In this document: one piece after another, positions 27,155-34,641 of the stretch | Layout of the letters: the number at the start of each line of letters is the position of its first letter | Numbering within the stretch: the stretch's first letter is position 1 | Assembly (NCBI GenBank): GCA_029260615.1 | Contig: JAJDCX010000043.1 | Span: forward strand, 1-46,272 | DNA length: 46,272 nucleotides | Source of the DNA: Phycisphaeraceae bacterium | Lineage (GTDB): Bacteria; Planctomycetota; Phycisphaerae; Phycisphaerales; Phycisphaeraceae | Reading direction: 5' to 3' | The notes under the pieces: generated by a model | Database searches by the model: none | What the model was told of the DNA's origin: nothing | The model's input: only the letters and a program-made list of their open reading frames with translations | Program-made: the position numbers and the translations under genes

Positions 27155-27508
27155 CTACTTCACGGGCAGCGCCGCGAGGGCCGGCGTCAGGAGTTGCTGG
27201 ATACACGCGGTGTACCGGTCCCACTGGGCAGCCTGGGTTCGGATGCGACGCCGCCCGGCGGCGGTCAGTTCGTACCACTTGCGCTTCCGCCCCGTGCTGT
27301 GGTCCCACTTGCTCCTGATGGCACCATCTGCTTCTAGCCGGTGCAGCAGCGGGTACAACGTCCCCGCCTGAAGCTTGATCATGTCACCCCCGACATCCCG
27401 GACCCGCTTCTGGATCAGGTATCCATAGTTCGCCCCGTCCGCCAGAACCGACAGCACCATCAGGTCCAGGCTCCCCCGCATCAATTCTCGCTCAAACCGC
27501 TCGTTCAT
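27155..27508 (-). CDS. PadR-family transcriptional regulator
   Basis: 117 residues. A winged helix: ELMRGSLDLMVLSVLADGANYGYLIQKRV, the recognition region KLQAGTLYPLLHRLEADGAIRSKW, and RKRKWYELTAAGRRRI in the wing, the standard PadR pattern. There is no long C-terminal domain, so it is a short class-2 PadR. GGGAGG lies upstream of the ATG. It is first in a two-gene unit with the HAAS-like membrane protein, and the 36-bp palindrome just upstream of its start is very probably its own operator (autorepression). Confidence 0.93.
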   Translation of the reverse strand: MNERFERELMRGSLDLMVLSVLADGANYGYLIQKRVRDVGGDMIKLQAGTLYPLLHRLEADGAIRSKWDHSTGRKRKWYELTAAGRRRIRTQAAQWDRYTACIQQLLTPALAALPVK

Positions 27509-27529
27509 GGCTGATTACCTCCCAGCACT

Positions 27530-27565
27530 ATCTATCGCACAACAATATATCGTTGTACGATAGAT
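27530..27565. promoter_or_regulatory. 36-bp palindrome, likely PadR operator
   Basis: Half-site ATCTATCGCACAACAATA mirrored by TATCGTTGTACGATAGAT; only two symmetric pairs fail to match. It begins 21 bp upstream of the padR start and also lies upstream of the divergent AlkB-like gene, so it may control both. Confidence 0.75.
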
Positions 27566-27641
27566 GTCAAGGGTTTTGTGGATATTTTTCAGGGGGAGGT
27601 CAAAGATGATGTATATTTGATCTATAATCAAGGGGATCCAA

Positions 27642-28244
27642 ATGACAGGCAACATGTTCACATCATGCGAACCGGCCCCACCATGTATCCCCGTTATCCC
27701 GGGCCTGACGTATCAACCAGATACGCTCACGACCGTATTGCAAACCGAGTTACTAACTTGGATCGACTCGCAGCCTTGGCAGACCAGCCTCAAACGGCGG
27801 GTACAACACTACGGTTGGCGTTATGACTATCACACACGTCGGGTTACTCAGGATATGAAGCTGGGGCCGATCCCCGATCCGATCATGTGGTGGTGCGATC
27901 ACTTAGCAGTGCAAGGCTTCTTTGACCGTCCCCCGGACCAGGTCATCGTCAACGAATACCTGCCCGGCCAAGGGATCGCCGCGCATGTCGATTGCGAACT
28001 TTGCTTTGGTGAAACAATCGTGAGTTTGTCGCTTGGGTCGCCGGTGTTGATGGATTTCACCGAGCAGAGGAATGGCCGCAAGTCATCGATTGACCTGGAG
28101 CCCGGCTCGCTGCTAGCCCTGGCTGATCATGCCCGATATCAATGGAAGCACGGCATCTCCGCCCGCCTGACCGACCGAACCCCAGCCGGCCGAAGACCCC
28201 GGGCCCGCCGAGTCTCGGTCACATTCCGGCAAGTCGTTGTATGA
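27642..28244 (+). CDS. AlkB-like 2-oxoglutarate/Fe(II)-dependent dioxygenase
   Basis: 200 residues. The double-stranded beta-helix Fe(II) triad is visible: His115 and Asp117 in NEYLPGQGIAAHVD, and His170 in YQWKHGI, with Arg190 and Arg196 (RRVSVTFRQV) as the 2-oxoglutarate-binding arginines of the AlkB family. The overall pattern (DQVIVNEYLPGQGI, ETIVSLSLGSPVLMDF, DLEPGSLLALADHARYQWKH) is that of the ALKBH8-like branch, so demethylation of DNA/RNA or a tRNA hydroxylation is possible; the substrate is unknown. AAGGGG lies about 7 nt upstream of ATG 27642. It is divergent from padR across the operator. Confidence 0.88.
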   Translation: MTGNMFTSCEPAPPCIPVIPGLTYQPDTLTTVLQTELLTWIDSQPWQTSLKRRVQHYGWRYDYHTRRVTQDMKLGPIPDPIMWWCDHLAVQGFFDRPPDQVIVNEYLPGQGIAAHVDCELCFGETIVSLSLGSPVLMDFTEQRNGRKSSIDLEPGSLLALADHARYQWKHGISARLTDRTPAGRRPRARRVSVTFRQVVV

Positions 28245-28413
28245 CAATAACTTGAAGCCGACACAGCGCTCGCCCGACCCGGTGGGCAAAGTTGACGCCG
28301 GGGCACAAGACCACTAATCTTTCCGATTCGGGATACCAGAAGCCAAGCCCGTGACGGCCGGTGGATTGATGTGCCCGGCCCAACGCCAGAACCTATACAG
28401 AGGATGCCAAGCG

Positions 28414-28596
28414 ATGTTACCTGTTCAACGCCAGACCCGAACCCAGGGCCGTAATCGCCGTTCGCACGACGCCCACAAGTCCGTGCATGTCGCCAGTTGC
28501 CCCAACTGCGGCAACCCCCGCCTGCCCCACACCGCGTGCAACAAGTGCGGTTACGTCCGCCCCGGACTGTCACTAAACCTGTCCAAGGAAGACTAA
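28414..28596 (+). CDS. rpmF: 50S ribosomal protein L32
   Basis: 60 residues from ATG 28414, preceded by GAGG about 10 nt upstream; longer in-frame extensions do not match L32. N-terminal PVQRQTRTQGRNRRSHD aligns with the family, and a zinc ribbon is intact (CPNC ... CNKC). It sits 4 bp before plsX, the widely conserved rpmF-plsX-fab order, linking ribosome supply with lipid synthesis. Confidence 0.95.
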   Translation: MLPVQRQTRTQGRNRRSHDAHKSVHVASCPNCGNPRLPHTACNKCGYVRPGLSLNLSKED

Positions 28597-28600
28597 TCTA

Positions 28601-29629
28601 GTGCGCATCGCCATCGACGTCATGGGGGGCGACCACGCCCCCGACGCGATCCTCGCTGGTGCCCTGGACTCGGTCGAACTGCTGCAAAGCGGCGACCAGA
28701 TTGTCCTCGTGGGTGACGGCCAGGTGATCCGGGATGGGTTATCCAAGCGCGGCTTAAGCGGCGATGAACGGCTTGAGGTCATCGAGACCACACAGATCAT
28801 CGAGATGGCCGAGCCCCCGGTCGCCGCTCTGCGCAGCAAGCCCGACAGCTCGCTGGTACGGATGGCCGAACTGGGCAGCAAGAAGGCTGGGGACAAGCGG
28901 TGCGATGTGGTCATCAGTGCTGGCAACACCGGCGCGTGTGTCGCCTCGGCACAGATGGCGATGCGTAGACTACCGGGTGTACACCGCCCAGGCGTCGCGG
29001 TTCCAATACCCACGTTCCACGGCCCGATTGTTCTCTGCGATGTCGGTGCCAACCCCGAACCCCGCCCCACTCACCTGCACCAATACGCACACATGGCCGG
29101 GGTCTACGCACACCGCGTACTGGGCGTTGAAAGCCCGCGTGTTGCGCTGATGTCCATTGGCGGCGAAGAGGGCAAGGGCAATGCCCTGACCCGCGAATCA
29201 CATAAGCTCATGAAGGCCGACGCCTCACTGAACTACGTTGGGTATGTCGAGGGCCGGGACCTCTTCTCGAACAAGGCCGACGTCGTCGCCACCGAAGGCT
29301 TCACCGGGAACGTCGTCATCAAGTTGGCCGAGGGACTGGCCGCCGGACTATTCCAAACCATCATGCGTGAGATCGCCGAAATCGATCCCAACATGGCCAC
29401 ACAGTTTAAGCCGGTCATTAAACAGATCTACGCCAAGCACGACTACCACGAGTTCGGCGGTGCCCCGCTGCTGGGTGCCAACGGTGTCTGCATGATCTGC
29501 CACGGCTCGAGCGAAGCCCGGACCATCACGGCTTCGGTCAAGGCGGCGATCAACTATGTACAGCATGAAGTGAACGAGGGGATCATCGAGGCGCTGTCTG
29601 ATCCGACCGCCGCCGAGGTGACGGCATGA
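28601..29629 (+). CDS. plsX: Phosphate acyltransferase PlsX
   Basis: Makes acyl-phosphate from acyl-ACP and phosphate for phosphatidic acid synthesis; peripheral at the membrane. 342 residues with RIAIDVMGGDHAPDAILAGAL at the start, SAGNTGACVASA, and GFTGNVVIKLAEGLA near the C-terminus. The start is GTG at 28601, 4 bp after rpmF, where the family's (M)RIAIDVMGGD begins. Its stop overlaps the fabH start by 4 bp. Confidence 0.96.
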   Translation: MRIAIDVMGGDHAPDAILAGALDSVELLQSGDQIVLVGDGQVIRDGLSKRGLSGDERLEVIETTQIIEMAEPPVAALRSKPDSSLVRMAELGSKKAGDKRCDVVISAGNTGACVASAQMAMRRLPGVHRPGVAVPIPTFHGPIVLCDVGANPEPRPTHLHQYAHMAGVYAHRVLGVESPRVALMSIGGEEGKGNALTRESHKLMKADASLNYVGYVEGRDLFSNKADVVATEGFTGNVVIKLAEGLAAGLFQTIMREIAEIDPNMATQFKPVIKQIYAKHDYHEFGGAPLLGANGVCMICHGSSEARTITASVKAAINYVQHEVNEGIIEALSDPTAAEVTA

Positions 29630-30633
29630 CCACCCAAACCTCGCGCCCCGCAGGTGTCCGTATCACAGGTACAGGCATGGCGGTCCCACCTCGTAAAGTC
29701 AGCAATGACGACCTCGCTGAGATCATCGACACCTCAGATGAGTGGATCCGTCCACGCACGGGGATCGTCACCCGCCACCTCAGTGACGACGGCGAACTCA
29801 CCAGCAACCTCGCCGCCCAAGCCGTCACCCAGGCCCTCGCCAACGCCGGCCTGAAACCCACGGACCTGGACCTGCTGGTCTGCGCGACCATGACCCCTGA
29901 CATGATCTGCCCTGCCACAGCCTGCCGGGTCGTCGAGAAAATTGGGGCCGTGCCCTGCGGCGCAATGGATGTGAACCTGGCGTGCACCGGGCTTGTCGCC
30001 GGGCTTTCGATCGCTTCCAACTTCATCGCTAGCGGCGCTTATAAGAATGTCGCGGTCATCGGTGCCGACCGGCTCAGCACGATCGTCAACTGGGAAGACC
30101 GCAAGACCTGTGTGCTCTTCGGCGATGCCGCTGGGGCCATGATCGTCAGCGCCTCTGACAACCCCCAACAGCAGTGCCTGTTCCAGAAGCTCAACTCCGA
30201 CGGCAGCATGGGCGAAGCCCTCTACGTCCCCCGCAACGAACAAGACATCCCCGAGGGCGGGCACGAGAACTTCAACGGGAAATACGACACCCTCCAGATG
30301 AACGGCCGAGAGGTCTTCAAGTTCGCGGTGAACGCCCTGAAAGAATGCGTCCGTGAAGCGCTTGACCACACCGGGCTTAGCCACGAAGACATCAAGATGG
30401 TCGTCCCCCACCAATCCAACATCCGCATGCTCAAGAGTGCGTGGAAGAAACTGGGCTTCCCAGAGGACAAGATCTACATCAATATCGACCGCTTCGGGAA
30501 CACCTCGGCGGCGAGCATCGGCCTGTGCATGCACGAACTGACCGAGCAGGGCCGACTCCAAGAAGGCGACCACGTCATCTTCGTCGCCCAGGGCGGCGGC
30601 CTGACCTGGGGTGCCAGCCTCTGGCGGCTGTAA
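29626..30633 (+). CDS. fabH: 3-oxoacyl-ACP synthase III (FabH)
   Basis: Initiates fatty-acid synthesis by condensing acetyl-CoA with malonyl-ACP. 335 residues. The thiolase-fold triad Cys120 (VNLACTG), His262 (VPHQSN) and Asn292 (DRFGNTS) is complete, and GGGLTWGASLWRL closes the protein. It starts within the plsX stop (ATGA). Three bases after its stop codon begins the heptamer module of the inserted four-helix-bundle cassette, which separates it from fabD. Confidence 0.96.
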   Translation: MTTQTSRPAGVRITGTGMAVPPRKVSNDDLAEIIDTSDEWIRPRTGIVTRHLSDDGELTSNLAAQAVTQALANAGLKPTDLDLLVCATMTPDMICPATACRVVEKIGAVPCGAMDVNLACTGLVAGLSIASNFIASGAYKNVAVIGADRLSTIVNWEDRKTCVLFGDAAGAMIVSASDNPQQQCLFQKLNSDGSMGEALYVPRNEQDIPEGGHENFNGKYDTLQMNGREVFKFAVNALKECVREALDHTGLSHEDIKMVVPHQSNIRMLKSAWKKLGFPEDKIYINIDRFGNTSAASIGLCMHELTEQGRLQEGDHVIFVAQGGGLTWGASLWRL

Positions 30634-30635
30634 GA

Positions 30636-30670
30636 ATTTATGATTTGAGATTGATGATTTATGAGTTATA
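30636..30670 (+). repeat. Left five-heptamer module of the fab cassette
   Basis: Five 7-bp units, starting ATTTATG, ATTTGAG and ending AGTTATA, beginning 3 bp after the fabH stop. The first three units are repeated exactly, inverted, at 31048-31068. Confidence 0.9.
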
Positions 30671-30684
30671 ACGGGGACTAACCC

Positions 30685-31038
30685 ATGGATCATCAGGACC
30701 TATGTAACCGCACGAAAGCATTTGCGCTTCGCATCATAAAGCTGACAGCCGCATTACCTAAAAACAGAGTTGGAGACGTGCTTGGAAGACAACTGCTGAA
30801 ATCGGGCACCTCGATTGGGGCCAATTACCGCGAAGCAACACGAGCCTCCTCCAAACGTCATTTTGTGACCACCCTGGGAATCACTGTCCGAGAAGCGGAC
30901 GAAACCCTTTACTGGCTGGAAATGCTCTCAGAAAGCGATACCATCGGCCCCGAACGACTCCACGACCTGATTCGAGAATGCGATGAAATCATAGCTATCC
31001 TAACCGCCACGATTAAGACCGCTAAAGAACGCTCTTAA
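30685..31038 (+). CDS. Four-helix-bundle protein (S23/IVP-like, TIGR02436 type)
   Basis: 117 residues, all helical. The conserved core is clear: RTKAFALRIIKLTAALPK, VLGRQLLKSGTSIGANYREATRA and EADETLYWLEML. Relatives are encoded by intervening sequences in some 23S rRNA genes and scattered in genomes; the accessory protein of diversity-generating retroelements (Avd) has a similar fold. No biochemical role is settled, but nucleic-acid binding is plausible from the basic face. Here it is wedged inside the fatty-acid operon between fabH and fabD, where it has no metabolic reason to be, and is bracketed by inverted heptamer modules. The stop codon overlaps the right module. A GGGGA about 9 nt before ATG may serve as ribosome-binding site. 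Likely a mobile insertion; no reverse transcriptase is nearby. Confidence 0.9.
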   Translation: MDHQDLCNRTKAFALRIIKLTAALPKNRVGDVLGRQLLKSGTSIGANYREATRASSKRHFVTTLGITVREADETLYWLEMLSESDTIGPERLHDLIRECDEIIAILTATIKTAKERS

Positions 31039-31068
31039 ATCATAACTCATCAATCTCAAATCATAAAT
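31034..31068 (-). repeat. Right five-heptamer module of the fab cassette
   Basis: On the minus strand the first three units equal those of the left module; the last two are near matches. It overlaps the stop codon of the four-helix-bundle gene and runs into the A and T of the fabD ATG, so it has replaced any native fabD ribosome-binding site. Confidence 0.9.
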
Positions 31069-32014
31069 GCCTTCTAACTCCAACACCATCGTCCTGCTAT
31101 GTCCCGGCCAAGGCGCTCAGCACGTCGGCATGGCCAAGGCCTGGCACGAGCAACACCCCGCGGCCGCGGAGGTCTTCGCCCAGGCAGACGAGGCATTGGG
31201 CTTCGACCTGACCAAGCTCTGCTTGGAGGGCCCAGAAGAGACACTCAACCGCACGGACATGGCGCAGATCGCCATCTACACCGCTTCGGTTGCCTGCCAC
31301 AAGGCCCTTGTTGCATCAGGTGTCATTGGTGAAGCGCAACTCACCGCCGGGCTGAGCCTCGGGGAGTTCACCGCACTACACCTGGCGGGCGCATTTGATT
31401 TCTTGACGGGCCTTGAACTGGTCAAACTACGCGGCCAAGCGATGCAGGACGCCGCGGGGCTGACGGAATCGAGCATGGTCGCGTTGATCGGTGCCGACGA
31501 GGCCCAGGCTCTTGCGCTGTGCGAGGAAGCGCTTGACGACTTAGAGAACCAAGGCGATGAGGTGCTGGTCCCCGCGAACTTCAACTGCCCCGGGCAGATC
31601 GTGATTAGTGGATCGCTCAAGGCCTGCGAGCGTGCGGAGGCGGTCGCCGACAAGATGGGGATCCGCTCGACACAGCTCGCGGTTGCCGGCGCGTTCCACT
31701 CGCCGTTGATGCAGCCGGCCGCCGACCGTCTCGCCGAGGCGTTGGATAAGGCCAACTGGAATCTGCCGGCCGTCCCGGTGCTATCCAACGTGACCGCCGA
31801 GCCTCACGAAAGCGATATCGCTTCTATAAAGCAGCGTCTGGTCGATCAGCTCACCCAACCTGTGCGGTGGTCCCAGTCGATGCAATACCTCTTGGAAAAC
31901 CTGCCGGGCGCGGACGCCCGGCTGATCGAGTTGGCCCCGGGCAAAGTCCTGTCCGGGCTGATGCGCCGGATCGACCGGAAGACAAAACTCGAAAACTGCG
32001 CGGCCCCGGCTTGA
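31067..32014 (+). CDS. fabD: Malonyl-CoA-ACP transacylase (FabD)
   Basis: Loads malonyl onto ACP. 315 residues with LLCPGQGAQHVGM at the start, nucleophile Ser97 in GLSLGE, and His211 in GAFHSPLM, the full catalytic pair. The ATG at 31067 is directly preceded by the AT-rich heptamer module and has no Shine-Dalgarno; translation may depend on the open AT-rich leader or coupling to the upstream ORF 28 bp away. Followed by fabG after 57 bp. Confidence 0.95.
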   Translation: MPSNSNTIVLLCPGQGAQHVGMAKAWHEQHPAAAEVFAQADEALGFDLTKLCLEGPEETLNRTDMAQIAIYTASVACHKALVASGVIGEAQLTAGLSLGEFTALHLAGAFDFLTGLELVKLRGQAMQDAAGLTESSMVALIGADEAQALALCEEALDDLENQGDEVLVPANFNCPGQIVISGSLKACERAEAVADKMGIRSTQLAVAGAFHSPLMQPAADRLAEALDKANWNLPAVPVLSNVTAEPHESDIASIKQRLVDQLTQPVRWSQSMQYLLENLPGADARLIELAPGKVLSGLMRRIDRKTKLENCAAPA

Positions 32015-32071
32015 CCCATAGCCTAGCCCACCTAGACTCCCCCCGAATCAAACTCAAACGGATTGTTCGCA

Positions 32072-32821
32072 ATGGCTGAAAAAACTGAACTGAGAGTCGC
32101 GGTCGTCACCGGCGCAAGCCGGGGTATTGGTGAGGCGATCGCCCACGCACTGGCCCAGCAGGGCCGACACGTCGTCTGCGTCGCACGCGGTGCCGAGAAG
32201 CTGGAAGCGGTCGCCAAGTCGATTACGGACGCCGGCGGTCTGGCCTCCGTGAAGACCTGCGACATGGGCAATACCGATGCGATCACCCAGATGATCGAAT
32301 CGGTTGCCAAGGAGCACGGCCGACTGGACATCCTGGTTAACAATGCCGGGATCACCCGCGACAACCTGCTGCTACGGATGAGCGACGAGGAATTCGACGA
32401 CGTGATCCAGGTGAACCTCCGCGGCGTGTTCGTGGCCTGCCGGGCTGCGTTGCGTCCGATGATGCGTGGTAAGTGGGGCCGAGTCATCAACCTCGGCTCG
32501 GTCTCGGGCTTGGTCGGAAACGCGGGGCAAGCCAACTACGCCGCCGCGAAGGCCGCCCTGTCTGGCTTCACCAAGTCGCTGGGCAAGGAAATGGCCGCCA
32601 AGAACATCACCGCCAACGTCGTCGCACCCGGGTTTATCCAGACCGATATGACCGACGTGCTGCCTCAGGCGGTCAAAGACGCCGCCCAGAAAGCCATCCC
32701 GCTGTCCCGGTTCGGCCAGCCTAGAGAGATCGCCGCCGCGGTCGCCTTCCTCGCCAGCGAGGACGCCGGGTACGTCAGCGGCCAGGTCCTGGCTGTGGAC
32801 GGCGGCATGACCATGTGCTAA
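32072..32821 (+). CDS. fabG: 3-oxoacyl-ACP reductase (FabG)
   Basis: NADPH-dependent beta-ketoacyl-ACP reductase of the short-chain dehydrogenase family. 249 residues from ATG 32072; an in-frame TTG nine bases earlier is less likely. TGASRGIG (13-20), NNAGITRDNLL, the Tyr156-x3-Lys160 pair in NYAAAKAAL, and VVAPGFIQTDMT are present. Fourth enzyme of the fab cluster, followed 139 bp later by acpP. Confidence 0.95.
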   Translation: MAEKTELRVAVVTGASRGIGEAIAHALAQQGRHVVCVARGAEKLEAVAKSITDAGGLASVKTCDMGNTDAITQMIESVAKEHGRLDILVNNAGITRDNLLLRMSDEEFDDVIQVNLRGVFVACRAALRPMMRGKWGRVINLGSVSGLVGNAGQANYAAAKAALSGFTKSLGKEMAAKNITANVVAPGFIQTDMTDVLPQAVKDAAQKAIPLSRFGQPREIAAAVAFLASEDAGYVSGQVLAVDGGMTMC

Positions 32822-32960
32822 ACCATGTGTTAGCTGGGTTTACAAAACGCTCCCATACCGGTTTGGCACCGCCGCCGGGTAACGATATAGTCCACCATCC
32901 GAAACTAGGCCAAGAACCCCCACCACCGCCGCCCACGGGCAGGTAATAAGGAGATGTCAT

Positions 32961-33203
32961 ATGGAAGAACAAGAAATTCAGGAAAAGGTTATCTCGATCG
33001 TCGCCGAGCAGATGGGCGTTGATAAAGGTGAGATCAACCGTGAGACCAACTTCGTCAACGACCTCAACGCCGACAGCCTCGACACCGTCGAGCTGGTAAT
33101 GGAATTTGAGGACGAGTTCGAGACTTCGATCCCCGACGAGGATGCCGAGAAGATCCAGACCGTGGGTCAGGCGATCGATTTCATCAAGGAAAACGCCAAA
33201 TAA
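32961..33203 (+). CDS. acpP: Acyl carrier protein
   Basis: 80-residue acidic helical carrier. Ser39 in [13 protein letters not shown] is the phosphopantetheine attachment site. AAGGAGATG, the strongest Shine-Dalgarno in the cluster, lies 6-7 nt before ATG 32961, fitting the very high expression of ACP. The 139-bp gap after fabG may hold an extra promoter. Confidence 0.97.
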   Translation: MEEQEIQEKVISIVAEQMGVDKGEINRETNFVNDLNADSLDTVELVMEFEDEFETSIPDEDAEKIQTVGQAIDFIKENAK

Positions 33204-33263
33204 AGCCCCGCGCTTTGCTTGGGCCCCCAAGGCCGGTTGTGCCGGCAAGATGAGATTGACGTC

Positions 33264-34502
33264 ATGAGTGACCGCCGAGTTGTAATCACCGGGATGGGTT
33301 GGGTAACCAGCTTCGGGGATTCCGTGGACCAGGTCTGGAACAGCCTGGCCGAAGGTGCCAGCGGTATCGGTCCAATCACCCGATTCGACACCGAACGATT
33401 CACCACCAAGATAGGCGGTCAGGTCCCCAAAGACTGGCAGCCGGACCATATCGAGAAGCGCGAACTCAAACGGGTCGATCGTTTCACCGCTTACGCGCTG
33501 AGCGCAACGATCAACGCTGTCAGCGACTCGGGGTTGGACTTCGAGAAAGAAGACCCTTGGCGTTGTGGCTCAATCATCGGCACGGGCATCGGCGGGATCG
33601 AAGAGTTTGAGACCGGCTCGGGCAAGCTGCTGGAAAAAGGCCCCGAACGGGTCAGCCCGTTCACCATCCCCAAGCTGATGTGTAACGCCGCCGCGGGCAA
33701 CGTCTCGATCCGTTTTGGACTCAAGGGCCCAAACTCCGCGATCGCCACAGCCTGCGCCTCCGCCGCACACGCCATCGGTGAGGCCGCTCACAGCATCCGC
33801 CACGGCATCTCCGACATCATGGTCACCGGCGGGTCCGAAGCGGCCGTCACGCCCCTTGGGGTCGCCGCCTTCATCGCACTCAAAGCCTTGTCAAAACGCA
33901 ACGACGACCCGACCAAGGCGTCTCGCCCATTCGACGTCGATCGTGACGGCTTCGTACTGGCCGAGGGAGCCGGGATCATCATCCTCGAAGAGTACGAGCA
34001 CGCCAAAGCCCGTGGTGCCAATATCTACGCCGAGGTGCTGGGTTTTGGTCAGACCGCCGATAGCTCGCACATCACCGCCCCCGACGAGCAGGGCCGCGGC
34101 GCAGCCATGGCCATGCAGATCGCCATCAAAGATGCCGGGCGCAATCTCGAAGACATCGATTACATCAACGCACACGGCACAAGCACCGGCTTGGGCGACA
34201 TCGCCGAAACCCACGCCGTGAAACGCCTCTTCCAGGACCACGCCAAGAAGCTCGCTGTCAGCTCCACCAAGAGCATGACCGGCCACCTCCTGGGTGCCTC
34301 CGGCGGCATCGAAGCCATCATCACGGCCAAGACCCTCCAGACAGGCACGATCCTCCCCACGATCAACCTGGACAACCCCGACCCGGAGTGTGATCTGGAT
34401 TACGTCCCCAACACCGCTCGCAACACGCCCGTCAAGGTCGCGATGAGTAACTCCTTCGGCTTCGGCGGCCATAACGTCAGCCTCGTGATCGGCAAGATCT
34501 GA
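33264..34502 (+). CDS. fabF: 3-oxoacyl-ACP synthase II (FabF)
   Basis: Elongating beta-ketoacyl-ACP synthase, 412 residues from ATG 33264 (MSDRRVVITGMGWVTSFG). The in-frame upstream extension to 33219 is not conserved. Catalytic Cys164 (ATACAS), His304 (NAHGTST) and His341 (TGHLLGA) are intact. Last gene of the cluster; a GC hairpin without T-tract follows at 34568-34583. Confidence 0.96.
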   Translation: MSDRRVVITGMGWVTSFGDSVDQVWNSLAEGASGIGPITRFDTERFTTKIGGQVPKDWQPDHIEKRELKRVDRFTAYALSATINAVSDSGLDFEKEDPWRCGSIIGTGIGGIEEFETGSGKLLEKGPERVSPFTIPKLMCNAAAGNVSIRFGLKGPNSAIATACASAAHAIGEAAHSIRHGISDIMVTGGSEAAVTPLGVAAFIALKALSKRNDDPTKASRPFDVDRDGFVLAEGAGIIILEEYEHAKARGANIYAEVLGFGQTADSSHITAPDEQGRGAAMAMQIAIKDAGRNLEDIDYINAHGTSTGLGDIAETHAVKRLFQDHAKKLAVSSTKSMTGHLLGASGGIEAIITAKTLQTGTILPTINLDNPDPECDLDYVPNTARNTPVKVAMSNSFGFGGHNVSLVIGKI

Positions 34503-34567
34503 CCCCACAAAGTCTTCCTCACCCGGTGAGCCGTTTAGCCCGGACGACCTCCCCCCAAAGCTCCACC

Positions 34568-34583
34568 GGGGGCACTCGCCCCC
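34568..34583. terminator. Hairpin after fabF
   Basis: Perfect GGGGGC-ACTC-GCCCCC, 65 bp past the fabF stop. No T-tract follows on the plus strand, so it may be an mRNA-end stabiliser or dispersed palindrome rather than a true intrinsic terminator. Confidence 0.4.
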
Positions 34584-34641
34584 ACCCCCACCCCGGCATA
34601 TACTGCCCCTCTTTCCCCAAATCCGTCCGAGGTTTATCTCT

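Larger units (their letters stand above)
30636..31068 (+). mobile_element. 433-bp inverted-module cassette carrying the four-helix-bundle gene
   Basis: Left module, gene and right module form one compact unit lying exactly between the fabH stop (30633) and the fabD start (31067). No target-site duplication is obvious and no transposase is encoded, so mobility is inferred from architecture and from related modules at other loci. Confidence 0.55.

Noticed and set aside
30636..31068. Diversity-generating retroelement around the four-helix-bundle gene
   Set aside because: The fold resembles Avd, but no reverse transcriptase, template repeat or variable repeat is visible nearby.
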